A stretch of 64,000 nt of DNA from Conus ventricosus. Lineage: Eukaryota; Mollusca; Gastropoda; Neogastropoda; Conidae. The translations under genes were made by a program, and so were the position numbers. How positions within the stretch are numbered: position 1 is the first letter of the stretch; every line of letters starts with the position of its first letter. Below are positions 43,498 to 53,349 of this stretch, one piece after another. A model generated the notes under the pieces. That model worked only from the letters and a program-made list of their open reading frames with translations, had not been told where the DNA came from and did no database searches. The DNA lies in the NCBI GenBank assembly GCA_018398815.1, contig CM031607.1, forward strand, positions 88,130,997 through 88,194,996. The letters run 5' to 3'.

Positions 43498-44852
43498 TAC
43501 CTGGAGAGGAATCGTTGCAGGACAGTAAGGCAGATTTCAGTTCATTTAAAGTGAAAGGAAGATTGTAGTCTTCCATGTTGTCTGACGAAAAGTTGCAGGG
43601 TGATTTTTCTTTAAGGGTTTTATTTTTGACAAAAATGGCTGATTTGTTAGAAGAGGAGGAATTCTTTTCTATGGTTGAAGCCAGCAGATTAGCAACTGCT
43701 TTTTTCTCTGTTATTAAAGAGTCAGCAAACTTGAGATGGTTCACAGTGGGACAGGTGTTCTTCCCTTTGATTTTCTTAATGATGTTCCACACTTTTTTCT
43801 TGGAGGTTTTCGATGTCAGCCTGGAGCAGAAACTTCTCCAGGACCGACGTTTACTGATTTTAAAAGTGTGTCTCGATTTGGCACGGAGTTTCTGATGGGC
43901 TCGAGCGTTGGGACCCGAAGGTCGTTGGTACACCTGACGCTGAGCCCGTTTTCGAACTTTGGAAATTTGTTGGCAGTCTGAATCAAACCAGGGCGTTTTT
44001 GGCATTTGAAGTTTATCGGAAGACACTGGAATACAAGCTTTAGCACACTTGATCACAGTGTTAGTCAGTGATTCTGTTGGGTCCGGACTCTGAAGAAAAT
44101 CAGTGTCCTGGAATTCCTTAGAAATAGTGGCTGCAAATAGATCCCAGTTTGCTTTCTTATAATTTAGATGTTGAGAGACAGAGACATGTTCAGTTGTAAC
44201 GGGTTGTAGAAGGACAGGGAAATGGTCACTTCCGTGCAGATCATCATGGACAGACCACTCATAGTCCAGGACCAGCGAGGGGTCACAAACCGACAAATCT
44301 AAACACGAAAGTGAACCTGTGGAAGAGTGGAGGTAAGTTGCTGATCCGTCGTTCAGACAACACAAATCCAAATCCGAAAGGACATCCTCAATTAGCAGAC
44401 CTCTGGGTGACGTTACTGACACTACCCCAAAGAGGATTGTGACCGTTAAAGTCACCCAACAGCAAAAAAGGTCGAGGAAGTTCTCCTATCAGACTGACAA
44501 GGTCCTGACGACAAACCGGGACAGAAGGTGGGAGATAAAGGGAACAGATTGTCACAGTCTTGTGGAGAGTGACTCTCGCAGCTACAGCCTGAAGGGAGGT
44601 AGACAGAGCGACAGGACTATACAACAAAGTTTTGTGTAAGAGAAGGCCAACACCGCCCGACAGTCCCAACGTGGATGGTTGTGCAGGTTTTGAAAGAATA
44701 TTAAAGCCAGAAAGAGTAAAGGTCTTCTGGCTTTGAATTTGAGTTTCCTGAAGAGCCACGACGGAAGGTTTTAGAGATTGACACAGAAGCTGCAGCTCCT
44801 CAAAGTTGGAATTTAGTCCACGGATATTCCAATGGAATATTGTACTATCCAT
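43498..44852 (-). pseudogene. LINE D ORF2: APE-type endonuclease and linker
   Basis: It begins at 44852 with MDSTIFHWNIRGLNSNFEEL (Asn9), then VVALQETQ (Glu36) and LLLGDFNGHNPLWGS (Asp134, Asn136, His138). After a frame change near 44400 it continues LEDVLSDLDLCCLNDGSA-like sequence to DDLHGSDHFPVLLQ (catalytic SDH). All catalytic residues of an APE endonuclease are present. It nicks target DNA to prime reverse transcription. The linker (SKTSKKKVWNIIKKIKGKNT) runs to the Tc1 insertion. Confidence 0.88.
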
Positions 44853-44877
44853 GGTGCAGAGGCGAAAAGGAGAGAGA

Positions 44878-46325
44878 TCAGGTCATCTCCTCTTCAACGT
44901 CCGCTTCCAATGGAGTGAATTTATTGCTTAGTTTCACTGGACTGTTTTGGTGGTCTTTGGACCTGCTGGCAGACTTGCCCGCAGGTGACGAAGGCCTGGA
45001 GTCTGGAGATGGTGGAGGTCTGGGGTTTGGAGATGGTGGAGGTTTCTTTCTCATCTCCACCATCTCCACACTCAGTTGAACTCCCCTGCCTGCACGAGCA
45101 CTGCTCAAGGGAGATGGAAGTGGGAGGGCTGGCTTTTTGATCTGCCCAGCAGCAGATGGAGTAGACTGCCGAGCAGTCTGGGGGGTGGCAGATTTTTTGC
45201 CCCCACCAGTGGCACCCACTTTGGGTTGGGAGGTGGTGGACTTGCTTCCACCAAAGCTTATCTGTCTTCCTTCCAAATTTTAGAAAAAGTAAAATCGTCA
45301 GTCTGGCAGCAGACTGAACGTGTCGATACTTTTTTTTACCGCCGAAGCGTATGAAGATGCTGTTGGCGTCTGACTGCCAACAACTTGCCTGCGGGCTTCA
45401 AAAAACGAGATCTTCTTTTCTGTTTTTACCTTTTGGATGGTTGACTCTTGTTTCCAGACAGGGCAGTTGCGTGAAGAGGAGGGGTGGTCACCACCGCAGT
45501 TTGCACAATGCGCCGGGTCTTTACACGGCCCATCATGGGTTGCCTTGCAACAAACCCCACACACCTCCTGCCCAGAACAGCGGTCTCTGACATACCAAAC
45601 TTCTGGCATTTGAAGCAATGCATTGGAGACGGAACATACATTTGTATACGGACATTCAAATATCCTACTTTGATGACAGGAGGCAGCACAGGGTTGCAGA
45701 ATGTCAGAAAGAGGGTGTTGGTGTCCACTCTTTCTGCACCTTTTTTCACTGTCACCCTATGCACCTCTGTCACACCCTGGGATGCCAGTTCCGCCTTGAT
45801 CTCTGCCTCTGAGACACCTCTAAGATCTGGGCATCGAATGACTCCCTTAGAGGAATTCAGCTGTTTATGGGGGGTCACCCGGATCTCTCGGTCTATCAGC
45901 TTTGTAGCTTTCAGCAGCTGCTCTGATTGTTTTTTAGTTTTACTCTGGATGAGAAAGGTGCCGTTTCTGAGTCGCTTAATGGACTGTGGGTCTCCTGCAA
46001 TACCTTGGAAGCCCTTCTGTATTGCAAATGGGCTTAGTGCAGAAAGAGGTTTGTCCTGCTCCTTACTTTCCATGATCAACCAAGAAGACCAAAATCCTGA
46101 CAACTGCCTTGTTTCATTTTCAGAATCAGAGTCTCCATCGGACTCCTGTGACGACCTTTGTGAAAATAACTGAACTTTCCTTTTTTTGGGGGGATGATGT
46201 TTGATTGAGGTCATATTTATAGGCAAAAATTTCATCTCTCCCTTACCCACCCACCTTGGAGTCCAACTAAGGGGCCAGGGCCAAGAATCACTGTCTTGAC
46301 CCCTTCCAGGCTTCAGGAGAGACAT
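44878..46325 (-). pseudogene. LINE D ORF1: nucleic-acid-binding Gag-like protein with zinc knuckles
   Basis: It starts near 46325. Residues include FWSSWLIMESKEQDKPLSAL, an RRM-like region (NSSKGVIRCPDLRGVSEAEI and VIKVGYLNVRIQMYVPSP), and CCHC knuckles that begin CFKCQKFG and, after a frame change near 45600, continue CGVCCKATHDGPC and CANCGGDHPSSSRNC. The C-terminal Pro/Ser/Lys-rich tail (44878-45276) follows another frame change. This protein coats LINE RNA. Confidence 0.85.
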
Positions 46326-46949
46326 ACAACAGACAAAAACCTACCAACCCTATCCCCCCTGATCATGCCCAACTCCCGGGAACAGAGAGCTGAGCACTGC
46401 AGGGGTTACCTTGGCCAGCCGGAGAAATGCCTGTTTTGACCCCGCCCCAAGAAGGGGAGCCGATTAGTACACCCGGGCCAAAGTGTACTCCCTGTCTAGG
46501 AGAGGTCCGAGCCAAAGTGATGTGTTGAGAGCGCTGGCCCTCTCAATCACCAGGATCTCATCCCCCTCCGACACAGGTCGCACCGCACGGCAAACGCGGC
46601 GGATCTTAAGGAGACCACAGAGAGAAAAGGAGTGTGGAAAAGAAGACTTGAAGGGGAGACGAAGATAGAAAAGGGCCAAATAAGAAAGGCAGAAAACAAG
46701 AAAAGGAGAAAGACGGGTTACTCTTTGTCAGGATCCTCACCCTTAGCCTATCTGACATGGGAAGCCCTACCAGGGGCATCAACTCCTTACCACGTTACGC
46801 TTAGGCCAGGCAGCATCTCAACTTCACAGGCCTAAAAGCAGTTTGAAAGAACCAGCCTATCTCCAAGTATTGATGCCCCCGCCAGCAAAGCCTAAGGGAT
46901 CACTGGACCACGCAAGCCCTCCGACCACGACAAGGTCGCAACCCCCGGA
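46326..46949 (-). other. LINE D 5'UTR and junction with copy E
   Basis: 46326-46797 is the 5'UTR: it shares GACTTGAAGGGGAGACGAAG and ACATGGGA-type sequence with copy E at 48644-48879. From about 46800 to 46949 lies sequence not matched elsewhere before recognisable ORF2 of copy E begins. Confidence 0.6.
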
Positions 46950-47275
46950 GGGTTGGAGACAGATACAAGCTACAGATAGTAACTGTCTTGTGGAGAGTAA
47001 CCCGAGCTGCCCTGCCTGAAGCAGAGTCTGCAGAGCAACTGGGCTGTACAGAACAGAGTTGTGTATGAATAAGGCTACCCCACCAGAAACGCCATGTTCA
47101 ACAGATTGTGCAGGTTGGTGTAGAGAGCTGTAGCCAGAAAGTGAAAAAGGTTTATCAGACTTCAGAAGAGTTTCTTGAAGTGAAATTAGCATCGGCCTAG
47201 CTGCACGGCACAAGAGCTGCAGATCTTCGAAATTGGAAGACAGTCCCCTGATATTCCACTGTTTGACTGTATCCT
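46950..47275 (-). pseudogene. LINE E ORF2: endonuclease N-terminus, truncated
   Basis: It reads LQETLLKSDKPFSLSGYSSL, GVSGGVALFIHNSVLYSPVA and LQTLLQAG, homologous to residues 34-95 of the copy D endonuclease. It stops being alignable near 46950, before the GDFN motif. The rest of ORF2 is missing, so the copy is cut at the 5' boundary of LINE D. Confidence 0.75.
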
Positions 47276-47289
47276 TTGTCGATGTGGAT

Positions 47290-48643
47290 TTAACCGTCCA
47301 TGTCTACGTCCTCTTCCTCTTCATCATACAGAGCTTCAAACGCATTTTGCAGTCTGAGCTTCGCGTTTTAGGCCTGTCTGATGGAATCGGAAGTTTCTTC
47401 TTCCCTGGAGGGGAAGAACCCAATGGTCTTGATGGCATTGGTGGAGGCTTTCCCCTGCACTCCACCAACGCCACTTTGCTTGAAGCCACTGTCGGGGCAC
47501 CTCCCTTGGGAGGTGGTCTCGGCTTGGGGGCCGTCTCGGGCAAACCCCATGCTGGGCAGCCTGCACAGCCGCAGGCTTAGTGGATACACTGGAGGTGCAT
47601 CCTCTGGTGTGTTTAAGGCCCCCACCAATGGCCATTTTCCCTTGCAATGTCTCTGAAGCCGGAAGACATTTCAACGGTTCAAGACCACATGGGTCTGTCT
47701 GAACGCTGGCTTCTACCTGAGGTGTTCAAAGCGACTTTTTGACCACTGTCGAGAAAAGGAGCGGGGTTCCCTTCTGCTCCTGCACCAGCTTTTTGGCTTC
47801 GAAGAACGAAATCTTTTTTTCTGTTTTTACGCGCTGGATTTCGCTTTCTACTCGCCAAACAGGGCAGTTGTTTGAAAAAGAAGGGTGGTCACCATCGCAG
47901 TTCACGCATTTCGCAGATTCACATCCACCATCATGAACTGCTTTGCTGCAGGTGGCACACACCTTCTCTCCCAGGCATTTCTCTTTGACATGTCCAAACC
48001 GTTGACATGTGAAGCACCTCAGTGGGGATGGCACATACAGGGCTCCTTTCACTCTCAGGTACCCCACCTTTATGGACTGTGGAAGAGTCGGTTTAGCAAA
48101 AGTGAGGAACAGAGTGTTGGTCGGTTTCCTCTCCGCACCTTTCCGAAAAGTCGCCCTCCTGACCTCTACCACTCCTTGATCAGCCAACTCAGCCTTTATC
48201 TCTCCCTCAGATATCCCAAACAACTCTCGGCAATGGATGACACCGTTCGAGGAGTTTAGACTTTTGTGAGGGGACACCTGGATCGGGTAATTTACAAGAC
48301 TTTCTGACCTCATTAAGTTCTCCGAGTGGACTTTTCGGTCAACCTGCACGAGCAGGGAACCATCCCTCAACCTCTTCACCGATTTCGGCTCTGCGCCTAC
48401 AAGACCTTTCAGCCCCTTTGCAACAGCAAAGGGACTCAACTTGGTAATAGGTCGTTCACTCTCTGCCGACTGGATTATCAGCCAAGAGAGCCAAGCACCT
48501 ATTGTCTTCCGGACTTCTGTGTCTGAATCCGAGTCCGTATCCCTGGAAGGGTCGGAACCCAGTTTTCTTTCGTCCGTGAGTCTGGTACCATCTCGCATGA
48601 AAACCAGACAGTGCACTTTAGCGACTGAATTGGGATCAGCCAC
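47290..48643 (-). pseudogene. LINE E ORF1: zinc-knuckle RNA-binding protein, mostly open
   Basis: 305 open codons from 48643 to 47726. They hold an acidic N-terminus (DPSRDTDSDSDTE), the conserved IGAWLSWLIIQSAESERPIT segment, an RRM-like middle, then three knuckles: CFTCQRFGHVKEKC (residues 210-223), CATCSKAVHDGGC (229-241) and CVNCDGDHPSFSNNC (246-260). A stop after STVVKKSL separates a Pro-rich tail (47290-47670, frame-broken). It is the best-preserved ORF1 in the window. Confidence 0.85.
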
Positions 48644-48879
48644 TCATCCCCTTGCCAGGTAACGGTAACTTGGGCTTCCCCGCTGCTTACGGCCGCGACT
48701 CAAGTATCAGAGAAAAAAAGTGTTGAACAGAAGGCTTGAAGGGGAGACGAAGAAAGAAAAGATCCGTTAAGAACGGCAGAAAATAGAATAGGAAAAGGTG
48801 GGTTACTATTTGTCTGGGCCCTCACTCCTAACCTTTCTGACATGGGAGAACCTACCAGTGGAATCAATTCCTACCACGA
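48644..48879 (-). promoter_or_regulatory. LINE E 5'UTR, probable internal promoter region
   Basis: It aligns with the 5'UTR of copy D (46601-46797), and both begin at the same base (CGTGGTA). Two copies with the same start define the true 5' end. Promoter function is inferred from LINE biology. No motif was identified. Confidence 0.55.
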
Positions 48880-49213
48880 GATACGGTGATGATGGATAGT
48901 GACATAGACCCCATGTTTTATGTATGCGTCAATTAAAGGGGAAACAGTACCGGGTGTTACCTCCTTGGTGGAGAGGTGTGTTTGTGTTTATTTTGTGTTG
49001 CCTCCCCAATTGGAGAGGAGGTGTGGATAAGTTGATTTGAGCATTGTATGTATTAATTATATTTGTTCTCCCAAAGGAGGGGGAGGAAAAACCAACTTTT
49101 CGGTGTTGTGTATTTTATTTGACGCGCCTTGGGCGAAAGGAGTTGCGCGCGTTTGCGGAGTTTGCTTTGGCGGTGGTGCGTGCGTGTGTGGCACGACTCC
49201 GGGAAGCACGACA
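48879..49213 (+). repeat. left LTR (possibly 5'-truncated)
   Basis: It shares about 335 bp with 56629-56966, including CCCCATGTTTTATGTA, TTGCCTCCCCAATTGGAGAG and GTGGCACGACTCCGGGAAGC. It ends in GACA. Its left edge coincides exactly with the 5' end of LINE E, and the equivalent edge at 56629 shows no polypurine tract upstream, so the true LTR may start further left and be cut here by the LINE. Confidence 0.85.
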
Positions 49214-49214
49214 G

Positions 49215-49228
49215 TGGTGACCCCGACT
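49215..49228 (+). promoter_or_regulatory. candidate primer binding site
   Basis: TGGTGACCCCGACT lies one base after the LTR end. TGG at this position is the complement of the tRNA CCA end. The priming tRNA was not identified. Confidence 0.55.
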
Positions 49229-49440
49229 TATTGACCCCAAGTTAGAATTTTGTTTTGTACCCCTAGAGTATGGCAGTTTAATTTCGTAATATTGTTTTGG
49301 ACTCCTTTTAGCCCCAGTAGGAAGAATTCTAATTTGTCCCTTCCCCAGTGTGAGTGAGTGTGATCCCATATCCGACTCAAAATTTCTAAATTGGTAGAAT
49401 TTCATTTTGTTCCCTCGGGTTTTGGGTACAGTAAATATAT
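49229..49440 (+). other. LTR element leader, left part
   Basis: Non-coding leader between the primer site and the Tc1 insertion. It resumes at 50962-51498. Confidence 0.5.
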
Positions 49441-49701
49441 ACTGTTCAAAAATAGAAACGCAAAATGAAATTTTGCCACCTGGGGTGGACCATACAGTTG
49501 AGAACACGCCAAAAACCGCCCCTGATGTATGTCTTGAACGTCGACGTGCTAGTATAACATTGATTCAGGTTGTCACTATGTGCACGTGCGTGTTGTGGGC
49601 CAGGTGCGACAGTGCAAACATTGGGTTGTGCTTTTGTTGTTTCGCCTGCAAAGGCTGCCCAACTCGGTGGTGAACACACACACACCATGGTCATAGTGCA
49701 G

Positions 49702-49708
49702 TATAAAA
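49702..49708 (+). promoter_or_regulatory. TATA box of the Tc1 transposase gene
   Basis: TATAAAA in GCAGTATAAAAGCCGGG, 48-54 bases before the transposase ATG. Transcription would start just upstream of the ATG. Confidence 0.65.
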
Positions 49709-49755
49709 GCCGGGTCATTTTGGCAACCGGCAGGCACACCGTACCAAAAAACAGC

Positions 49756-50766
49756 ATGCCACGTTTGAGCCCAGCAGAGAGAGAAAACGCCCTGGGTCGT
49801 TTGCAAGTTGGTCAGAGTGCAACTGATGTGGCCCATGCTTTGAATGTCTCCCCCAGTACCATATGCCGACTTTGGACTCGCTTCCAGAGGACAGGGTCAT
49901 CAGCTGATGCCCCGAGGTCAGGCCGACCTCATATCACAACGCCAGCCCAGGACCGCTTTATACGGCTCAGACATCTCCGCAATCGCTTCCTGCTGGCCTC
50001 GTCCACTGTCCAGGCATGCGCTGGTGTCCGTCGCATCTCCGACCAGACTGTCTGGAACAGGCTGCATGCTGCGGGGCTGAGGGCTTACAGGCCCCTACGT
50101 GGCAACGTAATGACGGGGCGCCATCGACAGACCAGACTGCAATGGGCTACGCAACACAGACACTGGACACTGAGGAACCATTGGCGACACGTCTGGTTCT
50201 CGGATGAGTCACAGTTTCTGCTGCAGCGCCATGACAGGAGGCGAAGGGTTTACCGCCGGGTTAATGAACGCAGCCAGCAGAACTGCGTCGACGAGGCACC
50301 TCCGCATGGTGGCGGCAATGTCATGGTATGGGGGGCCATCAGCAACACAGGCAGGAGCCAGCTGGTGCGCGTGGAAGGTCACCCGACAGCCCAGCAGTAC
50401 ATCCAGGTCATTGTTCAGCCACACGTCCTGCCTCTAATGGCCACTCCCAGGGCCGTGTTCCAGCAGGACAACGCCAGGCCCCACACAGCACGCCTGACCA
50501 CAGCCTTCTTTACCGCCAACAACATCAACACCCTGGCCTGGCCCTCTCTTTCCCCGGATTTGAATCCTATTGAGCACGTTTGGGACGTTTTGGACAGACG
50601 CCTGAGAGTGAGGGCCAACGCCCCAGCGACTCCAAATGAACTGTTCCGGGCATTGCAGGCCGAGTGGGCGGCCATCCCACAGCAGAAAATCAGGAACATT
50701 ATTGCTTCATTGCCCCGCAGATGCCAGGCTACCATTGCAGCCAGAGGGGGTCACACCCGTTACTGA
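49756..50766 (+). CDS. Tc1-like transposase, intact 336 aa
   Basis: The start MPRLSPAERENALGRL was chosen because it fits the family length and follows the TATA box; the frame is open further upstream. Residues 1-50 form a first helix-turn-helix (VAHALNVSPSTICRLWTRF). GRPHIT at 57-62 is the GRPR-type linker, followed by a second helix-turn-helix. The catalytic DDE domain has WFSDESQF (Asp150), VFQQDNARPHTA (Asp238) and SPDLNPIEHVWD (Glu273), with 34 residues between Asp238 and Glu273 (DD34E). The end IAARGGHTRY is typical. No stop or frameshift is present and both inverted repeats are intact. It may be active, or recently so. Confidence 0.95.
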   Translation: MPRLSPAERENALGRLQVGQSATDVAHALNVSPSTICRLWTRFQRTGSSADAPRSGRPHITTPAQDRFIRLRHLRNRFLLASSTVQACAGVRRISDQTVWNRLHAAGLRAYRPLRGNVMTGRHRQTRLQWATQHRHWTLRNHWRHVWFSDESQFLLQRHDRRRRVYRRVNERSQQNCVDEAPPHGGGNVMVWGAISNTGRSQLVRVEGHPTAQQYIQVIVQPHVLPLMATPRAVFQQDNARPHTARLTTAFFTANNINTLAWPSLSPDLNPIEHVWDVLDRRLRVRANAPATPNELFRALQAEWAAIPQQKIRNIIASLPRRCQATIAARGGHTRY

Positions 50767-50901
50767 CTTTGGAAGCGGCCTGGCGATTTCCCTGAGGGTC
50801 TGGGGCTGGTTCTTTACCACAGCATTACAGGGGAGACTTCTGTCCTACTGATGACCTGTTTTTGTCATTTTCACATTAAACGTGTTGTGACACTGAGCTT
50901 C

Positions 50902-50907
50902 AATAAA
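50902..50907 (+). terminator. poly(A) signal of the Tc1 transposase gene
   Basis: AATAAA in CTTCAATAAATTGTG, inside the right inverted-repeat-proximal region. Confidence 0.65.
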
Positions 50908-50961
50908 TTGTGTTTCAAATCGGCAGCTTGGCATTTTGCGTTTCTTTTTTTGAACAGTATA

Positions 50962-51498
50962 TTTCTAAACATTTCTTCCCTTTGAAAACAATTATTTCAT
51001 TTATACTTTTGTTTACTGCTGTTGTGTTTTTTGTTTTGTGTTCCGTTAGTTACCCCGTCTCCAGCTTTACGGGAGATAGTTGGTTCTAGAGTGCTATCTG
51101 AGGGTTTTCTTTTCCTTGCCTCATTTCCTTCTTTTCTGTACCGGTTCTGCTCTCTCGAGTTTCCGCTCACCTCAGTTTTCTTCCAATTCTTACTTTTCTC
51201 TTCAATAAGCTCCTATACAGTTTCTTTATATTCACTGCATATTTTATTAAGGCTTATTGGTTAGACTTCCGTGTGCCCCTCCTTTTAACTGTCTGTCATT
51301 CCATTTGTTTGTCGGTTGTCACATTCATTCAATGTATTAGAGCGCGCATTCATTTCATGATTTTGCATTTTTTATTTTCTTGATATCTATATTCGTGCTC
51401 TAACTTTTATTAAAAAAAGTAATTATTTATCTGTTTTTTTTTCATTCCCTATTTATTACCTCTTGCTAATTTGACACTCCATTGATTATATTACAGTA
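50962..51498 (+). other. LTR element leader, right part
   Basis: T-rich non-coding sequence leading to the gag start codon. Confidence 0.5.
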
Positions 51499-51605
51499 TG
51501 GATCCATTTGACAAATACATGGATCAGGCAACTCGCCTTGGATATACCGGCGAGAAACTTGGTGAATATGTCCAACAGTGTATGGATAGGGAAGAGCGAT
51601 ATAGT

Positions 51606-51657
<52 letters not shown>

Positions 51658-52804
51658 GAGAGTAGAGAAGCAGAGAGAAAGAGCATTTCAAAAGGAAAGA
51701 TTAGACGCTGAGAAGGAACAGAGGCACACAGACTTACAGATATATTAGCAGCAGAAAGAGAGAAGCAAGACAGAGAATTGGAAAGACACGTGAGCATGAA
51801 TTTAAGCTGAAACAAATGGAACTTGAGATAGAGAGGGAAAGTAAATAACTCCAAACAAGACAAGATACTAGTTTGGACACCTCTGTTCAGGTTCAAAATA
51901 CTCATCCTAAATCTACCTACATTCCCAAACTTCCCCCTTTTGACGAACACAAAGACGGACATCGATTCGTTCCTTTTCCGTTTTGAAAATCATGCCACTT
52001 CTTGCGGTTGGCCAAAGGAAAAATGGACATTGTATGTTGCTTTTGTTCAAGGGGGGCGCTTTACTCCTCTATCCACACACTGGCAGCAAAAGAGGGTCTC
52101 ACTTGGGACACATTGAAAGAGGAACTCCTCGAGAACTTCCAGTGCACAGCTGACGGCTTTCGGGAAAAATTCCGTGCTGTTCGCCCGGACAAAAGCGAGT
52201 CTTTTCCCTCTTTTCTCATCCGTATCTCACACTACTTAGACAGATGGATTGATCTGTCACAGACAACACATGACTTTACAGGTCGCCGAGATTTACTTTT
52301 AAAAGAGCAACTACTGGAGAGTGTAAGCAAGGATTTGTGTGTTTTTCCTACGAGAGAGGGAATTTAAAACAGCTGAGGACATGTGCCGTGCGGCGGATCA
52401 GTACCGGGTTGCTCACCCGCATAAGAACACTGCCAGGAAAAGTGATCTCACCGTATTTCATGCAAACGTTGTTTCCCAGGGCAATAGTTCTAGACCCCAT
52501 TTTCAAAAACCTACGCCACACTTTTCTAACCATCAGCTTCGTTTTTTCAGGTATCCTCCATAGCAGAGGGTTTCTCAGCCACGACAGGAGTTCAAGGGTG
52601 CGTTTTCAGGGTCTTCGCAATTACTTCCATCTCAGGGTGGCAGAAAGGCAGAAAGGTGCTGTGACTTCTTCCTCCCCTACCAAACCTACGGGTCAGGGTA
52701 AACAGGGTGGTAATAAGCAAAAGACACGTTACGAATGTGGTTGTAAATTCCACCTACGTGCTCAGTGCCCATATATGTTAAGAAGTCAGAATCTGCAAAT
52801 GTAG
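51499..52804 (+). pseudogene. Gmr1-like Gag with SCAN-like capsid domain, frameshifted
   Basis: The start MDPFDKYMDQATRLGYTGEK leads into a (GA)n-encoded Arg-Glu repeat at 51608-51654. Later pieces: KLPPFDEHKDG and (frame change) SFLFRFENHATSCGWPKEKW near 51970-52030. Then LTWDTLKEELLENFQCTADG, FREKFRAVRPDKSESFPSFL, DRWIDLSQTTHDF and LLLKEQLLESVSKDLCVF (52090-52350), an all-helical SCAN-like capsid. EFKTAEDMCRAADQYRVAHP follows, then a degenerate zinc knuckle (RYECGCKFHLRAQCP, about 52730). At least three frame changes. Gag forms the cytoplasmic particle. Confidence 0.8.
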
Positions 52805-52834
52805 CTACTCATGTGGACAAGTCTGAAGTAACAT

Positions 52835-53332
52835 ATGTTCTTGACGCTGGTGATTGTTTCAGGTTTGGTTTTGGAAAAGGGCATGGTGAACGGTTTCGAG
52901 GCTTCTGTACTAAGAGACACAGGGTGTACGACTGCTGGCGTACGTAAGTGTCTTGTCCTTCCAGAGCAGTTGTTGGCTGAAACACAGAAATGTCGCACTG
53001 TTGGAGGTGATATCGAGGAATTTCCTCTTGCACGCATTTCTGTGTACACACCTTACTTCGATGGTGTCATTCTTGCTTGTGTCATTGATGACCCAGTTTG
53101 TGACCTTGTTTTGGGTAATTTACCTGGGGTGTCAAATGTTCATGGTGGTTCTTTTGTTCCCACTATGGTCAGTACAAGAGCGCAGACAGAAAAAGACAAG
53201 TCTGCACCCAAACCTTTGTCGGTACCAGATTGTTCTGTTCTTGACATAGACTGTGAAGGTTTGAAAAAGTTACAGAAGGATGACAAAACTCTGAGAGAAC
53301 ACTATTTCAGAATGTTACTGTTGGTGAGGTAA
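52835..53332 (+). pseudogene. LTR element aspartic protease and linker to integrase
   Basis: It reads SEASVLRDTGCTTAGV-like sequence (FEASVLRDTGCTTAGVRKCL), where DTG is the retropepsin active site, then a flap-like region and a second hydrophobic motif VCDLVLGNLPGV. The rest (GLKKLQKDDKTLREHYFRML) is the linker that normally precedes the integrase zinc finger. It is open over 165 codons, then shifts frame near 53325. Confidence 0.75.
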
Positions 53333-53349
53333 AACCTGGAACTACTCCT

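Larger units (their letters stand above)
39362..46800 (-). mobile_element. I-group (Nimb-like) LINE copy D, near full length, split by a Tc1 element
   Basis: The 3' end carries a (TTATC)n tail at 39366-39386, with a 3'UTR to about 39590. RNase H, RT, endonuclease and the zinc-knuckle ORF1 follow, then a 5'UTR to about 46797. The 5' end sequence CGTGGTAAGGAGTTGATGCC is shared with copy E at 48879. Without the 1593-bp Tc1 insertion at 41903-43495 the element is about 5.8 kb. ORF2 and ORF1 carry a few frameshifts. Confidence 0.88.
49441..50961 (+). mobile_element. Tc1-like transposon, structurally complete
   Basis: Inverted repeats of about 28 bp: CTGTTCAAAAATAGAAACGC at the left and, at the right, GCGTTTCTTTTTTTGAACAG, with TATA on both sides. 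Inside are a TATA box at 49702, an intact transposase at 49756-50766 and a poly(A) signal at 50902. This is a different family from the element at 41903-43495. Confidence 0.93.

Noticed and set aside
45484..46173. 229-codon + strand frame
   Set aside because: Antisense to LINE D ORF1, whose zinc knuckles and RRM-like region are clear on the minus strand.
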